From assembly GCA_036961205.1 (NCBI GenBank), contig JBALVI010000002.1:583242-647241 (forward strand): a DNA stretch of 64,000 nt, read 5' to 3'. A program made the translations under genes and the position numbers. This document shows positions 36,178 to 44,836 of the stretch, piece by piece (position 1 is the first letter of the stretch; each line of letters starts with the position of its first letter). This stretch comes from CALJFL01 sp036961205 (GTDB lineage Bacteria; Pseudomonadota; Gammaproteobacteria; Pseudomonadales; Halieaceae). The notes beneath the pieces are model-generated. The model had not been told where the DNA came from and did no database searches. It worked only from the letters and a program-made list of their open reading frames with translations.

Positions 36178-37275
36178 TCATAATTCGGTTCGGTCCTCGC
36201 GCACGAGCCCAAATTCCGCTGCAATTGCCTCTATTTCAACGACTTCTTCACCCGATACATTGCCATCTGCCCGGGCGATCGCATAGAGCGAATCGAGGAA
36301 GTGCTTGCCACGATCCTCGTCAAAGGCGGGGTTCAGGGATATATTATCGATGCCGGATTTTGCCCGCTTTTGCATCATCGACAGCTCCATAATGAACTCG
36401 ACCTCGGCGCTTTCCAATTTGGCAACTTCGTGAAGAATCCGTCGCATTTCGCTCATTTCACTGTCCGTGACCTCGCCGTCGGCATAGGCAATACGGGCCA
36501 GGGCGAAGGAGAAGGTGGCCAGGTAGTTAGCTGAATTAGGGTCGTGCTTCTCCAGCAAGTTAAGCATGCGACTGGTGCCCTCGGACACGGCTTCGCTCAG
36601 CGACTTCATACGACCGTCTTCAAGGTGCAAAATGCGATCTGCGACATCGAGAATTCGGTTGTCGTGGGTCACCAGTATCACTGCTGCCCCGTCCTCTCGC
36701 GCCAACTCCTGAATAAGTTCAACCACATCGCGCCCGGATTGCTTGTCCAGTGAAGCGGTGGGCTCGTCAGCTAGAACGATCCTGGGTCGGTTAACCAGTG
36801 CCCGTGCGATTCCTGCCCGTTGCTTTTGTCCGCCAGACAGCTGGCCAGGATACTTCGACTCATGTTCCGCCAGCCCGACCCTTTCAAGCACGGCAGAAAT
36901 GCGACTGCTGGCTTCCTTTTTCTTGATGCCGCCAAGTTGCAGCGCCATCTGCACGTTCTGGTGGATGGTAAGACTGTCTAGCAAGTTATGGGTCTGGAAT
37001 ATGTAACCAATTTGTCGGCGCACTTTTATCAGCGCCTTCTCGCTGGCATTGTTCAGTTCTTGATCCAGCACCTGAACGCACCCTTTTTGTGCCGAGCGCA
37101 GTGCCCCAATCAGGGTGAGTAAGGTCGTTTTCCCCGACCCGGAAGGTCCCGTCAAAATGCAGATTTCACCGGCTTGAATTTGGGTACTGATATCAAACAG
37201 TATTTGCTTCTGCAGAGCGCCCTTACCAAATGTGTAAGAGACGTCTTCCAGGAATATGGGGGCGTCGGCCGCCAT
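36178..37275 (-). CDS. DevA-type ABC exporter ATPase fused to a TerB-like domain
   Basis: Energises the export complex with the DevC and DevB homologues. From the ATG at 37275 the 365-aa chain has Walker A GPSGSGKT, the ABC signature LSGGQKQR, Walker B IVLADEPTASLD and H-loop VTHDNR in a first domain of about 225 residues. The rest (about 240-365) is not part of the usual DevA: two copies of an acidic helical motif, IAYADGEVTDSEMSEMRRIL and IARADGNVSGEEVVEIEAI, typical of the TerB fold. The DevC stop and this ATG overlap (TGATG). Confidence 0.88.
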   Translation of the reverse strand: MAADAPIFLEDVSYTFGKGALQKQILFDISTQIQAGEICILTGPSGSGKTTLLTLIGALRSAQKGCVQVLDQELNNASEKALIKVRRQIGYIFQTHNLLDSLTIHQNVQMALQLGGIKKKEASSRISAVLERVGLAEHESKYPGQLSGGQKQRAGIARALVNRPRIVLADEPTASLDKQSGRDVVELIQELAREDGAAVILVTHDNRILDVADRILHLEDGRMKSLSEAVSEGTSRMLNLLEKHDPNSANYLATFSFALARIAYADGEVTDSEMSEMRRILHEVAKLESAEVEFIMELSMMQKRAKSGIDNISLNPAFDEDRGKHFLDSLYAIARADGNVSGEEVVEIEAIAAEFGLVREDRTEL

Positions 37276-38432
37276 CAGAATACCTCCGCTGGATCGACTG
37301 AGCGTAACTTGCGAAGCGCCATCAGCCCCGAGCCCGCGCACATTGCCAGGGTCAGCACGAATACGCCCAGCGCGCTTTCTACACTCATCTCAAGTGGCAG
37401 GCGAGTTGCCGCAGCGCCCTTGCTAAATACCAGATTGGCTATTGCCATGCCGGGCAGAAAACCCAGTATGCCCAATATAATCGCCTCCTGCAGTACCACG
37501 TTGCGCAGATAGCCATGTGTGTATCCCATGGCTTTGAGGGTGGCGTACTCCTTCAGATGATCCTGCACATCGGCAAACAGTATCTGGTAGACAATAATTA
37601 GCCCGACAATCAGTCCCATGACTGCACCAAAGGCAAAGATGTAACCTATAGGTGTAGTTTTATTCCAATACTGTACTTCCAGGTCCATAAACTCCTGCCG
37701 GGTAAGCAGGCGTACATCTCCGGGAATCACCGCACGTATACGCGCCTGCACCTGTGCTGAATTTGCTCCGGGTTTTAGCTTGATAAGACCGAAATCAATG
37801 GCCGATTTATTTCGGGTTGGCAGTAGCCGAAGAAAGTTCAGGTCGGACGTAATAACGCCGCCGTCCAGGCCAAATGAAGTGCCTACCCGGTACATGCCGG
37901 CTATAGCAAAGCGGCGGTCGTTGATTTCGGCGCTAACCGGTTCGCCCGCCTCCAGGAGTTCTCGCACCGGACCGTATTCATTGCGTCCCAGTTGATCGAA
38001 AATCACCTGGTCAGGGATTTTTATCGCCTCGATTTGTGCTGGGGTAAGTAGGCCTTCAAAGCCCGGCTCCGTAGGATCGAAGCCAATGGCGAGGATGTTA
38101 CGAGCATTGCTTGGGTTGACCGGGTTACGCCAACTGACCAGTCGCATATAAACCGAGGTGGCCGACACAACTTCTTCAAAACCCAATGTCTGGTATAACC
38201 GGGCTCGCGGGAACTGCTTGGAGGAAACCATGAAGTCGGTCTTGGGGCTCAACATGGCCAGATCGTAATCCATAGCCGTGTGGTAGCGCACTGCGCTAAC
38301 TGACAGCGCTTCCCGAAACTCCAGCTGCACGAAGATCAAAATTACTGCGAAACTGATGCCCATGACGGCGGCAGCGAGGCGTAATTTCTGGGCCTTAAGC
38401 TGCAGCCAGCCTAGCGGTATTGAACCAAACAT
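37275..38432 (-). CDS. DevC-type ABC exporter permease
   Basis: A 385-aa MacB/DevC-family permease with an N-terminal helix (LRLAAAVMGISFAVILIFV), a large periplasmic domain and three C-terminal helices, closing with the LRSVDPAEVF ending characteristic of DevC. It partners with the ATPase downstream and the membrane-fusion protein upstream. Junctions on both sides are TGATG overlaps. DevBCA exporters are best known from cyanobacteria, where they export glycolipid across the envelope with TolC; no tolC gene is in the window. Confidence 0.9.
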   Translation of the reverse strand: MFGSIPLGWLQLKAQKLRLAAAVMGISFAVILIFVQLEFREALSVSAVRYHTAMDYDLAMLSPKTDFMVSSKQFPRARLYQTLGFEEVVSATSVYMRLVSWRNPVNPSNARNILAIGFDPTEPGFEGLLTPAQIEAIKIPDQVIFDQLGRNEYGPVRELLEAGEPVSAEINDRRFAIAGMYRVGTSFGLDGGVITSDLNFLRLLPTRNKSAIDFGLIKLKPGANSAQVQARIRAVIPGDVRLLTRQEFMDLEVQYWNKTTPIGYIFAFGAVMGLIVGLIIVYQILFADVQDHLKEYATLKAMGYTHGYLRNVVLQEAIILGILGFLPGMAIANLVFSKGAAATRLPLEMSVESALGVFVLTLAMCAGSGLMALRKLRSVDPAEVF

Positions 38433-39217
38433 CAGGGTTGGATCTCTATTTTGACCTGCATATTGGTAAAACGTGATACCAGCTCACTGTTGTCCAGCAA
38501 GATAAATACTTCAACCACCCGTGCATCAGTTTTGGCAATGGGGTCGGTGCCAACAGCGTCCAGCCTGCCGACTTTCAGTGATATACGCTCCACCTTGCCA
38601 GTCAGGGCATCTGCCAACGCTGTGGTTTGCACCTTGGCAAGCTGACCAACTTTTACCGACGTGATATCAGTCTCATAAACCTCAGCCACCGCGTACATGC
38701 GGTCTGTGCGGCCCAGCTCCATAATGCCTTCAGGACCCACTCTTTCGCCAGGGTAGGAGTGTATCTCCAATATCTGAGCTCGCAGTGGCGAGCGCACAAC
38801 GGCGAGTTCCAGTCGCGCTTTTGCCGCAGCAATATCCGCCAGGGCGACATCCAGGTTCATACTGGCCGCATCCAGTGTCACCTTACTGGTCGAGGAGGTC
38901 TTGGCGAGGTTTTTCTGCCTGGCCATCTCGCTGCTAGCATTGGCAAGTATTGCCTTGAGCCTGGCCAACTCAGCCCCGCGCAGGGCGTAGCTATCAAGCC
39001 TGGCTATCACCTGGTCCTTCTCTACCCAGTCACCTTCGGCCACATCCAATGACTTTATTACTGCAGCGGTAAGCCCGCCGCCCGAGGGACCGGCCAGCTG
39101 TACCACACCATTTTCAGGTTCCAATCGGCCCAGGCTGGAGATTACGCGCGGCTCGGCATAGGCGCCCAGAGCAACGAACAGGGTAAGACAGGGAATTAAC
39201 TTCAGGCTATGGTGCAT
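38432..39217 (-). CDS. DevB-type membrane-fusion (HlyD family) protein
   Basis: A 261-aa periplasmic adaptor with signal peptide MHHSLKLIPCLTLFVALGAYA, then the lipoyl-like half motif GDWVEKDQVIARLDS, a helical hairpin of about 60 residues (AELARLKAILANASSEMARQ onward), and the C-terminal beta barrel. It is short for the family, which commonly exceeds 350 residues. It lies 16 bases after the patatin stop and overlaps devC. It should link the DevC permease to an outer-membrane channel. Confidence 0.88.
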   Translation of the reverse strand: MHHSLKLIPCLTLFVALGAYAEPRVISSLGRLEPENGVVQLAGPSGGGLTAAVIKSLDVAEGDWVEKDQVIARLDSYALRGAELARLKAILANASSEMARQKNLAKTSSTSKVTLDAASMNLDVALADIAAAKARLELAVVRSPLRAQILEIHSYPGERVGPEGIMELGRTDRMYAVAEVYETDITSVKVGQLAKVQTTALADALTGKVERISLKVGRLDAVGTDPIAKTDARVVEVFILLDNSELVSRFTNMQVKIEIQP

Positions 39218-39233
39218 GATCGCATCCTTTCGG

Positions 39234-40241
39234 TCAGTTGGGTGTCACTGCTGCGCGCGCATACTCTGCTCGCGCCTCGCTTACACCTTCTAAAATGTCA
39301 TGCATATCTGCCGCGAACTTTTCATACCAGAGGAAGGCATAGGACTTTAAATCCTCCACCCTGACCTGGCTGGTATTGTCGATTTGCATAAGCGTGCGGG
39401 GTAATTCGCCGTTGATTCGCAGGTACCTGTTGCCCAGTAACTGCTCGCATTGATGTGCGCTCACCGAGGAACTGGCACTCATCATTTGGTCCAGCAGGCC
39501 ATTGGAAAGCCAGCCTAGAATTCCCCAGCCACGTGATTCTTCGCCTATCTTGTCGCGTGCTTCCTGGCTGAGATCATGGGCCGGCTTGCCGGTTCCCAGT
39601 GACACCATCCAGACATCTTCTAGCACATGGCCCATCGCCAGGGCTTCGCTAATGGCGCATTGGCTGGGGTCGTTAGTGGCGATGGCACCATCGACCAACC
39701 AGCGCCGCTTTGGGGCAGTGGTCGAGACCGGGGGGTACATGGTGGGCGCGGCTGTGGCCGCATCACAAATCTCCGCCAGCAGCGGATTATACAGGGCGTC
39801 GTCGCCACGATTATTCTTGAATGTAACCAGTTCACGATTGATAAAGTCGTAGGCGAGAATCAGCAGGTGTTTATCGGCGATGTCGTTGATGCGAATGCCC
39901 TTTGCCTGCTTGTCGATATAGGCGCGCTTGTTGATGCCGTCATACTTGGGCTGGTTCTGCAACCGCCCCAGCATTTTATCCCAGATGGACTTATCAAATA
40001 TTTTTGTCATAGATTCTGATGAGTAGCCCTCGGTCGCCAGATAGTCCATGCTGCCGGCATCGCGGGCCAGAAAAGCCGCCACCAGGGCACCGGTACTAAC
40101 CCCGGCAAAGAAGTCGAATTCCTTGCGTATAGAAATTTTTTGTTCCCGTTCCATGTAATTCAGAACATTGGTTGGAATGACCCCGCGAGAGCCGCCGCCA
40201 TCAATACTCAGTACCAGGATAGGACCTTTTTTGGAGATAAT
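39234..40241 (-). CDS. Patatin-like phospholipase
   Basis: A lipid acyl hydrolase. The usual start candidates at an internal ATG (40154) would leave out the oxyanion loop. Reading upstream in frame gives LSIDGGGSRG, the exact patatin loop, and the frame stays open to a stop about 18 bases further on with no ATG, GTG or TTG. An ATT at 40241 sits seven bases after an AGGGGAA Shine-Dalgarno site, so ATT (as in infC) is the likely start and gives 335 aa. The nucleophile is in GVSTGA and the catalytic Asp in VDGAIATNDP. It begins the operon with the DevBCA-type exporter. Confidence 0.85.
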   Translation of the reverse strand: MISKKGPILVLSIDGGGSRGVIPTNVLNYMEREQKISIRKEFDFFAGVSTGALVAAFLARDAGSMDYLATEGYSSESMTKIFDKSIWDKMLGRLQNQPKYDGINKRAYIDKQAKGIRINDIADKHLLILAYDFINRELVTFKNNRGDDALYNPLLAEICDAATAAPTMYPPVSTTAPKRRWLVDGAIATNDPSQCAISEALAMGHVLEDVWMVSLGTGKPAHDLSQEARDKIGEESRGWGILGWLSNGLLDQMMSASSSVSAHQCEQLLGNRYLRINGELPRTLMQIDNTSQVRVEDLKSYAFLWYEKFAADMHDILEGVSEARAEYARAAVTPN

Positions 40242-40375
40242 GTGTTCCCCTACCGGATATTTTTATTACCCACAGTGTCGGCCGGGAATCGAAATAATGC
40301 AAGCAGCATGCCGCGCGCCCGCTGATTACGCCGCCATTGATACCCAGCTGGTCGTATACCTTAGCCTTATAAGCC

Positions 40376-40399
40376 CTATTGAAATACCATTAAGCCTTT
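40376..40399. promoter_or_regulatory. Shared upstream motif, copy B
   Basis: CTATTGAAATACCATTAAGC plus the following CTTT, differing at 3 of 24 bases from the copy at 36037. It lies 36-59 bases before the ATG at 40435 and so overlaps the expected promoter of that operon. It could be a regulator site or a core promoter element. Confidence 0.5.
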
Positions 40400-40434
40400 G
40401 GATAACAAGGCAGTACATAAAATTTGGAGAAACT

Positions 40435-41034
40435 ATGAACAAGCCCGATCCGGTATTCGCCAGTGGCAGCGTTGGCTCCAACCTGATGCTAATGCGCGGC
40501 ACCTGGCATGACCACATCGACTTGCACAATCTGGATGGTACCCCGCTGGCTGAGGACCCAAGCGCAGGTAGTCCAGGGCCGGGGCCGTTTGAAAACCTGG
40601 TCTATATCGATTTCGATGGCGAGCAACTATCGCTGACCAATGTGCATATACGGGGCAGAGAGACCGCCGCCAAGACCTTCACCGGCAAAATGCAAGACGA
40701 CCTGCTGGTATTCGACCCACTGGGGCCAGGAGCATACGAAAACGTAGGGATGTCCGGGGGGCCAGGAATTCTTACCTTTAACGCCCGCAACCTGGGTGCT
40801 GCCACCGATGTTTATATGGAGCCAGACTTTATTATGCTAACGGCACCCGACCAACGGGTCCGCCACACCGTGCTGTATCGACATGGCATTGCCACCCGCA
40901 CACTGACTGCCAAGGGCACTCGCCTGCTCCCCACGTGCGACGTACGCCATTCAATGGATCTACGCGGCCCCGAAGGCCCTATTCACGAGCCGGCTTTTCA
41001 GTCAACGATATGGCAGCACCTGGAGGCTGGTTGA
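40435..41034 (+). CDS. Calycin-like beta-barrel protein, hypothetical
   Basis: A 199-aa protein starting at ATG 40435 after a TTGGAGA ribosome-binding site; the frame runs upstream without coding features. The pattern GTWHDHIDLHNLDG followed by alternating strands (YIDFDGEQLSLTNVHI, ILTFNARNLG, VRHTVLYRHG) and a Cys in LPTCDVRH suggests an eight-stranded barrel like lipocalin/CpcS or DUF3598 proteins, some of which bind bilins or lipids. This is a fold guess, not a family identification. It is the first gene of a five-gene operon (40435-44833) that includes the third RCCR-like protein. Confidence 0.65.
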   Translation: MNKPDPVFASGSVGSNLMLMRGTWHDHIDLHNLDGTPLAEDPSAGSPGPGPFENLVYIDFDGEQLSLTNVHIRGRETAAKTFTGKMQDDLLVFDPLGPGAYENVGMSGGPGILTFNARNLGAATDVYMEPDFIMLTAPDQRVRHTVLYRHGIATRTLTAKGTRLLPTCDVRHSMDLRGPEGPIHEPAFQSTIWQHLEAG

Positions 41035-41149
41035 CCGTAGCGCCGGCATTCAATTTGACTTTAATCAAGCGCTTATCAACACTGCTGGCCTATTATGTAA
41101 GCCCTCTGCATACTGCGTGCGGACTCTTGAATATCAGACAGGTAAAGCC

Positions 41150-41971
41150 ATGAGCGAGCGAATACTGACTTCCATTATCGACCTGGTGGAACAGTCCCCT
41201 GACGTTGACAATCGTGACACCTTCAACGCTTTGTGGGCCATCCTGGGAGAAATGGACAAAAAGATTCAGGCTCGCTTTCAGCTGGACCTGGACCCCTGCA
41301 GCGATCGCTTTAAAGACTATAAAGCTATCAGTGTTGCTGAAGATGGCGCAGAAGGGTCGCTGCACACCTATACCGGCCCGGAAGTCGACTGGTATGTACA
41401 CTCCTACATCGGGTCGCCTGAATCTACCTTCACCAATATGCACATCACGCTCAGTCTGGGTCCCCAATATCAGGTGCCTCATTTTGGTTTTGCGTTGGGC
41501 ACGGTGCCTGACTTGTTCATGTACATGGACTACATACCGCGCAAAGACCTGGTTTCGAACATTGAATACGTCGACAAGTATTACACCGAAGTAAACGAGG
41601 AGTTTCTGGATTTACAGTCTGACGACCGATTCAACCCTTTTATCAGCCGCGACCTGTACACCCGGGTTGCACTGACACCTACTGCAGTTTGCTACACCGC
41701 CAAAGCCGAGGAAGATGTCATCGCCAAGGTCCGCGCAGCCGCAATGTCGCGCCTTGATCGCTGGCTGGCCTGGGTCGATGAAGCCGAACGCACTCCGGTA
41801 GAGGACCGTCCGGGGATCGCCGCTCGCGACGAACAGGTTCGTCGTAATATTTGCGAGCGCGATCCGGCAAATGGACTTGGTGACAAGCTATTTGGTAAAG
41901 AGACAGCCGAGGCAATGGTAGCCACCCTTTGGGGCGGAGCCCGCACCTTACCAAGACCGACAGGTGACTGA
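41150..41971 (+). CDS. Red chlorophyll catabolite reductase (RCCR)-like protein 3
   Basis: The best-matching RCCR homologue by eye. From the ATG at 41150 (AGGTAAAGCC before it) it has 273 aa. Shared with plant RCCR are EGSLHTYTGPEVDW, PHFGFALG, MDYIPRKDLV followed by YVDKYYTEVNEEFLDL, the SRDLYTRVALTPTA segment, and the C-terminal RDEQVRRNICERDPANGLGDKLFG. The position of plant Glu154 is Ala, but the acidic RDP region near plant Asp291 is kept. It is translated into the chlorophyllase-like gene, whose GTG follows the TGA directly. A bilin-type substrate fits the family; the exact bond reduced is unknown. Confidence 0.87.
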   Translation: MSERILTSIIDLVEQSPDVDNRDTFNALWAILGEMDKKIQARFQLDLDPCSDRFKDYKAISVAEDGAEGSLHTYTGPEVDWYVHSYIGSPESTFTNMHITLSLGPQYQVPHFGFALGTVPDLFMYMDYIPRKDLVSNIEYVDKYYTEVNEEFLDLQSDDRFNPFISRDLYTRVALTPTAVCYTAKAEEDVIAKVRAAAMSRLDRWLAWVDEAERTPVEDRPGIAARDEQVRRNICERDPANGLGDKLFGKETAEAMVATLWGGARTLPRPTGD

Positions 41972-43003
41972 GTGGCAGAGCCCTCTCCCCCCATGTCGCC
42001 TCGGGATGTCGATACAAGCATGATGGTGCGCGCCATTTACCGCGCGATCTCGATCGCTGATAGCCCAGCACCGTATGACCGCGCCAGCCTAAAAGTTTTC
42101 TACCCCGGCAACTATGGCGGCAGCGCAGAAGAACGCAACACTGGGGTTATTCCCGCAGCGAACTGCGACAGCCCCTTTCCCGTCGTCATCATTCTGCCTG
42201 GTATCAACGTGGGGCCAGAGGCATACAGCTGGCTGGCGCACGCATTGGCGCGACAGGGCATTGTCAGCGTCACGTTCACGCTAATTGCGGAGGAAATGCC
42301 AGGGTATATAAGCCTCACGCCAGGGCTATCCATTAGCGCCCTGAAGCCAGAAAATTACGGGCTGCAAGCGTCTGCAACTGCCCTTTCTGCAATACTTGAA
42401 GAGCTGAAAGTCATCAATCAAACCGGCGTTCTCCAAGGCCGACTCAACTTGGACAAAGTGATTCTGGGCGGGCATTCTGCTGGCGGCTCGGTGGCCTTGC
42501 TCAATGCACGACCTGACTGGTTTCCCGGTCTTTGCGCCGCCTTCAGTTATGGTGCCCATGCTGGCGCCGCTACTGCTCTGGGCTGGGGTGAAGACGCCAT
42601 GTTCGATCTACCCTCAGACCTCCCGCTATTGATCATGGGAGGCACTCAGGATGGCTGCATCGCCAATAGCACCAGCCGCTATGGCGTCAGTAATAGTAGT
42701 TCTACCGAGCGCGTAGAGAAGACTTTCGATACCGCTTTGGACAGCGCACGGGGAGATTGCTACCTGGCAATTCTGGAGGGTGCCAATCATTTCTCGATGG
42801 CCTGGCCAGAAGATCACAGCACCGGCAGGCCTTTCATCGATCTGCCCACAACGCAACCGGACGAAGAGTTAAGGGCCCTACTGTCCCAGCTTATCTGCCA
42901 GTTTTCGTTGGCCGTCGCGAACAATAGCGAGCAGGCACGCCTGCAACTTGAATCAGATGTGCTTAACAACCACCCTATGATCAGCAGGGGCGACAGGCGC
43001 TGA
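41972..43003 (+). CDS. Chlorophyllase/dienelactone hydrolase-like alpha/beta hydrolase
   Basis: A 343-aa hydrolase starting at GTG directly after the RCCR-like stop. The pattern PFPVVIILPGINVGPEAYSW, then HALARQGIVSVTF, and the nucleophile elbow GGHSAGGSVAL resemble chlorophyllases (GHSRGG) and related dienelactone hydrolase-type enzymes. The acid is likely in MGGTQDGCIANS and the base His in EGANHFSMAW. No signal peptide is seen. Chlorophyllases cleave phytol from chlorophyll. The link here is family resemblance plus position next to the RCCR-like gene. Confidence 0.8.
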   Translation: MAEPSPPMSPRDVDTSMMVRAIYRAISIADSPAPYDRASLKVFYPGNYGGSAEERNTGVIPAANCDSPFPVVIILPGINVGPEAYSWLAHALARQGIVSVTFTLIAEEMPGYISLTPGLSISALKPENYGLQASATALSAILEELKVINQTGVLQGRLNLDKVILGGHSAGGSVALLNARPDWFPGLCAAFSYGAHAGAATALGWGEDAMFDLPSDLPLLIMGGTQDGCIANSTSRYGVSNSSSTERVEKTFDTALDSARGDCYLAILEGANHFSMAWPEDHSTGRPFIDLPTTQPDEELRALLSQLICQFSLAVANNSEQARLQLESDVLNNHPMISRGDRR

Positions 43004-43093
43004 AGCAGCGCCATTTGACAAAAAGCAAAGACACAGCGAGCCTGGCCGGACACCATAGCCGGGTTCTGTAGCGTCATACTTAAGGATTAACGA

Positions 43094-44065
43094 ATGTCGG
43101 ACCAAAGCAAACCCAGTAATTGGCAGCAAGCCATCGACGGCGAGTGGCATGGCTGCCCCTCCCTGTTTGAACACGACGGCACTCACGTAGGCACCAACAA
43201 GGTGAGCCGTGCCAGTGAATTCAAGGATGGTCGCACCACCTACTGGATGGATACGCGCTTTGACGCCACCGGGCCGCTGATGGACCGCTTTGAAATCGGT
43301 GCGCGCATGGAATTCGGCGTTGTCGACTCAGACAGCAATCGCATTTACACGGGTCCCGATTTTGTCGGCTCCGGGCGACCGTACGGACTACTGGTGGACT
43401 CCCGTTATTACTCGCCTGGCTGGAATGTGGATCTGCGCACGGTAAACCATGTGGTGCCTGAACTGGGTCTGCAGGTTTACTCCTCACAGTTATTCGAAGC
43501 CGATACCTTGGTAGGCGTTTTCAACGGTCTGTATGTTGTCACCCACGACCATGACAGCAACCCCGCAACACAGAAAATGGTAACGGACTTCATTGAAAAA
43601 GAAAAAATTGATGGCAAGAAACCATTCAATTTTCCGGTAAAAAATGAGGGGGTATTTCGCGGGGAATTTGAGGTGTATAACAATCAGCAGGAGCTGATAG
43701 GCCACAATAATGTCACCGTGACCCACCGCCCGATCAATTTGCTGCACAGCGAACAAACCATAGAAATCGAGGGCGTTATTAACCGCAAGTGGACCACAAT
43801 GCGCACTCGCAATGGTGGCAGCCACCAGTTTCATGGACCGGACATGTTCGGCAATGGCAAATCCTACGGCCGCTATCTTTACAGTATTCGCCACGTTTAC
43901 GGTGAAGCACTGAAGTTGTGGTCACGAGAGGTCGTTGTGGACGAAGATTACACCATGGTTTGTGCCTGGCAGTTTCTGGAATCCCAAAAAGAACAGTACA
44001 CGACCTTTGGTGTGCTGCGCTTTGAGCCCGGGGAAAACGTGCTAGCCGCCACCTACGTGGACTAA
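43094..44065 (+). CDS. Beta-rich protein with an internal duplication, hypothetical
   Basis: A 323-aa protein of two related halves. Each contains a GPD motif with an aromatic or Gly neighbour: YTGPDFVGSGRPYG at about residue 79 and FHGPDMFGNGKSYG at about 255, followed by a long beta strand ending in V/VVPE or VVVDE. It has no signal peptide. It may be a two-barrel protein of the same general type as the 40435 product. I do not recognise the family. It lies in the operon with the RCCR-like protein and the hydrolase and precedes the Crp/Fnr-like regulator. Confidence 0.68.
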   Translation: MSDQSKPSNWQQAIDGEWHGCPSLFEHDGTHVGTNKVSRASEFKDGRTTYWMDTRFDATGPLMDRFEIGARMEFGVVDSDSNRIYTGPDFVGSGRPYGLLVDSRYYSPGWNVDLRTVNHVVPELGLQVYSSQLFEADTLVGVFNGLYVVTHDHDSNPATQKMVTDFIEKEKIDGKKPFNFPVKNEGVFRGEFEVYNNQQELIGHNNVTVTHRPINLLHSEQTIEIEGVINRKWTTMRTRNGGSHQFHGPDMFGNGKSYGRYLYSIRHVYGEALKLWSREVVVDEDYTMVCAWQFLESQKEQYTTFGVLRFEPGENVLAATYVD

Positions 44066-44149
44066 CCTCATACACTTACAACGACGTTAAAGGCTGGTAA
44101 CACTGCCTTGAACTGATATTATGCGGGCAGTTCAGCTAGGAAGAACAAC

Positions 44150-44833
44150 GTGAGCCCGCAGTCCAAAAAAACCGAGCAGACCCCACTAACGATCTATTCC
44201 GGATTGGCAGCAGCAGATATAGCCGCCCTTGACGCACTGGTTTCGCTTCGCAGCCTCGGGACTGGCGAATTTCTGTTTCACCAGCACACCCCGGGGACAT
44301 CAGTTTACATGCTTGAAAAAGGCACACTGATGATGGAGCGCTCTACCTCGACCGGACGTCGTCAGGTCATGGCGTTTATGCATCCGGGTAACTTCATCGG
44401 CATCGCCCATAATGAACATTACGACTTCACTGTTTCGGCGCTGACGGCGGCGACAATACGCGAGATTCCGGCTAAGCCCTTTATCACGCTGCAGGAAAAG
44501 TCCCCGCAACTGATGACCAATGTGCGCCGCATCGGCGGCAACATTCTGGCACACACTCTGGACCAGGTGTTCGCTCTGGGTCAGAAAAAAGCACACGAGA
44601 GGGTCTGCTTCTTACTTAAACAGTTGGCAGATCGCCTGCCGCCTCAACAGAGTCACGCTATCGAACTGGTGATGACACGCCAGGATATTGCCGATTATCT
44701 TGGCCTTACCATAGAAACTGTGAGCAGGGCCTTTGGCAAACTTAAACGCGAGGGTGTTATCGAAATTTACTCAGCTCATACCGTAGAGATCCTCGATAAC
44801 AAAACCATCGAGGAACTAGCCCTCGCGGATTGA
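44150..44833 (+). CDS. Crp/Fnr-family transcriptional regulator
   Basis: A 227-aa protein with an N-terminal cyclic-nucleotide-binding-type barrel (FLFHQHTPGTSVYMLEKGTLMM) and a C-terminal winged helix: TRQDIADYLGLTIETVSRAFGKLKREG. The recognition helix keeps the E-x-x-SR residues of FNR. No N-terminal cysteine cluster is present, so it is not an oxygen-sensing FNR. The start GTG at 44150 follows AGGAAG by about 6 bases. It ends the 40435 operon and is convergent with the GST gene. Confidence 0.9.
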   Translation: MSPQSKKTEQTPLTIYSGLAAADIAALDALVSLRSLGTGEFLFHQHTPGTSVYMLEKGTLMMERSTSTGRRQVMAFMHPGNFIGIAHNEHYDFTVSALTAATIREIPAKPFITLQEKSPQLMTNVRRIGGNILAHTLDQVFALGQKKAHERVCFLLKQLADRLPPQQSHAIELVMTRQDIADYLGLTIETVSRAFGKLKREGVIEIYSAHTVEILDNKTIEELALAD

Positions 44834-44836
44834 CTG

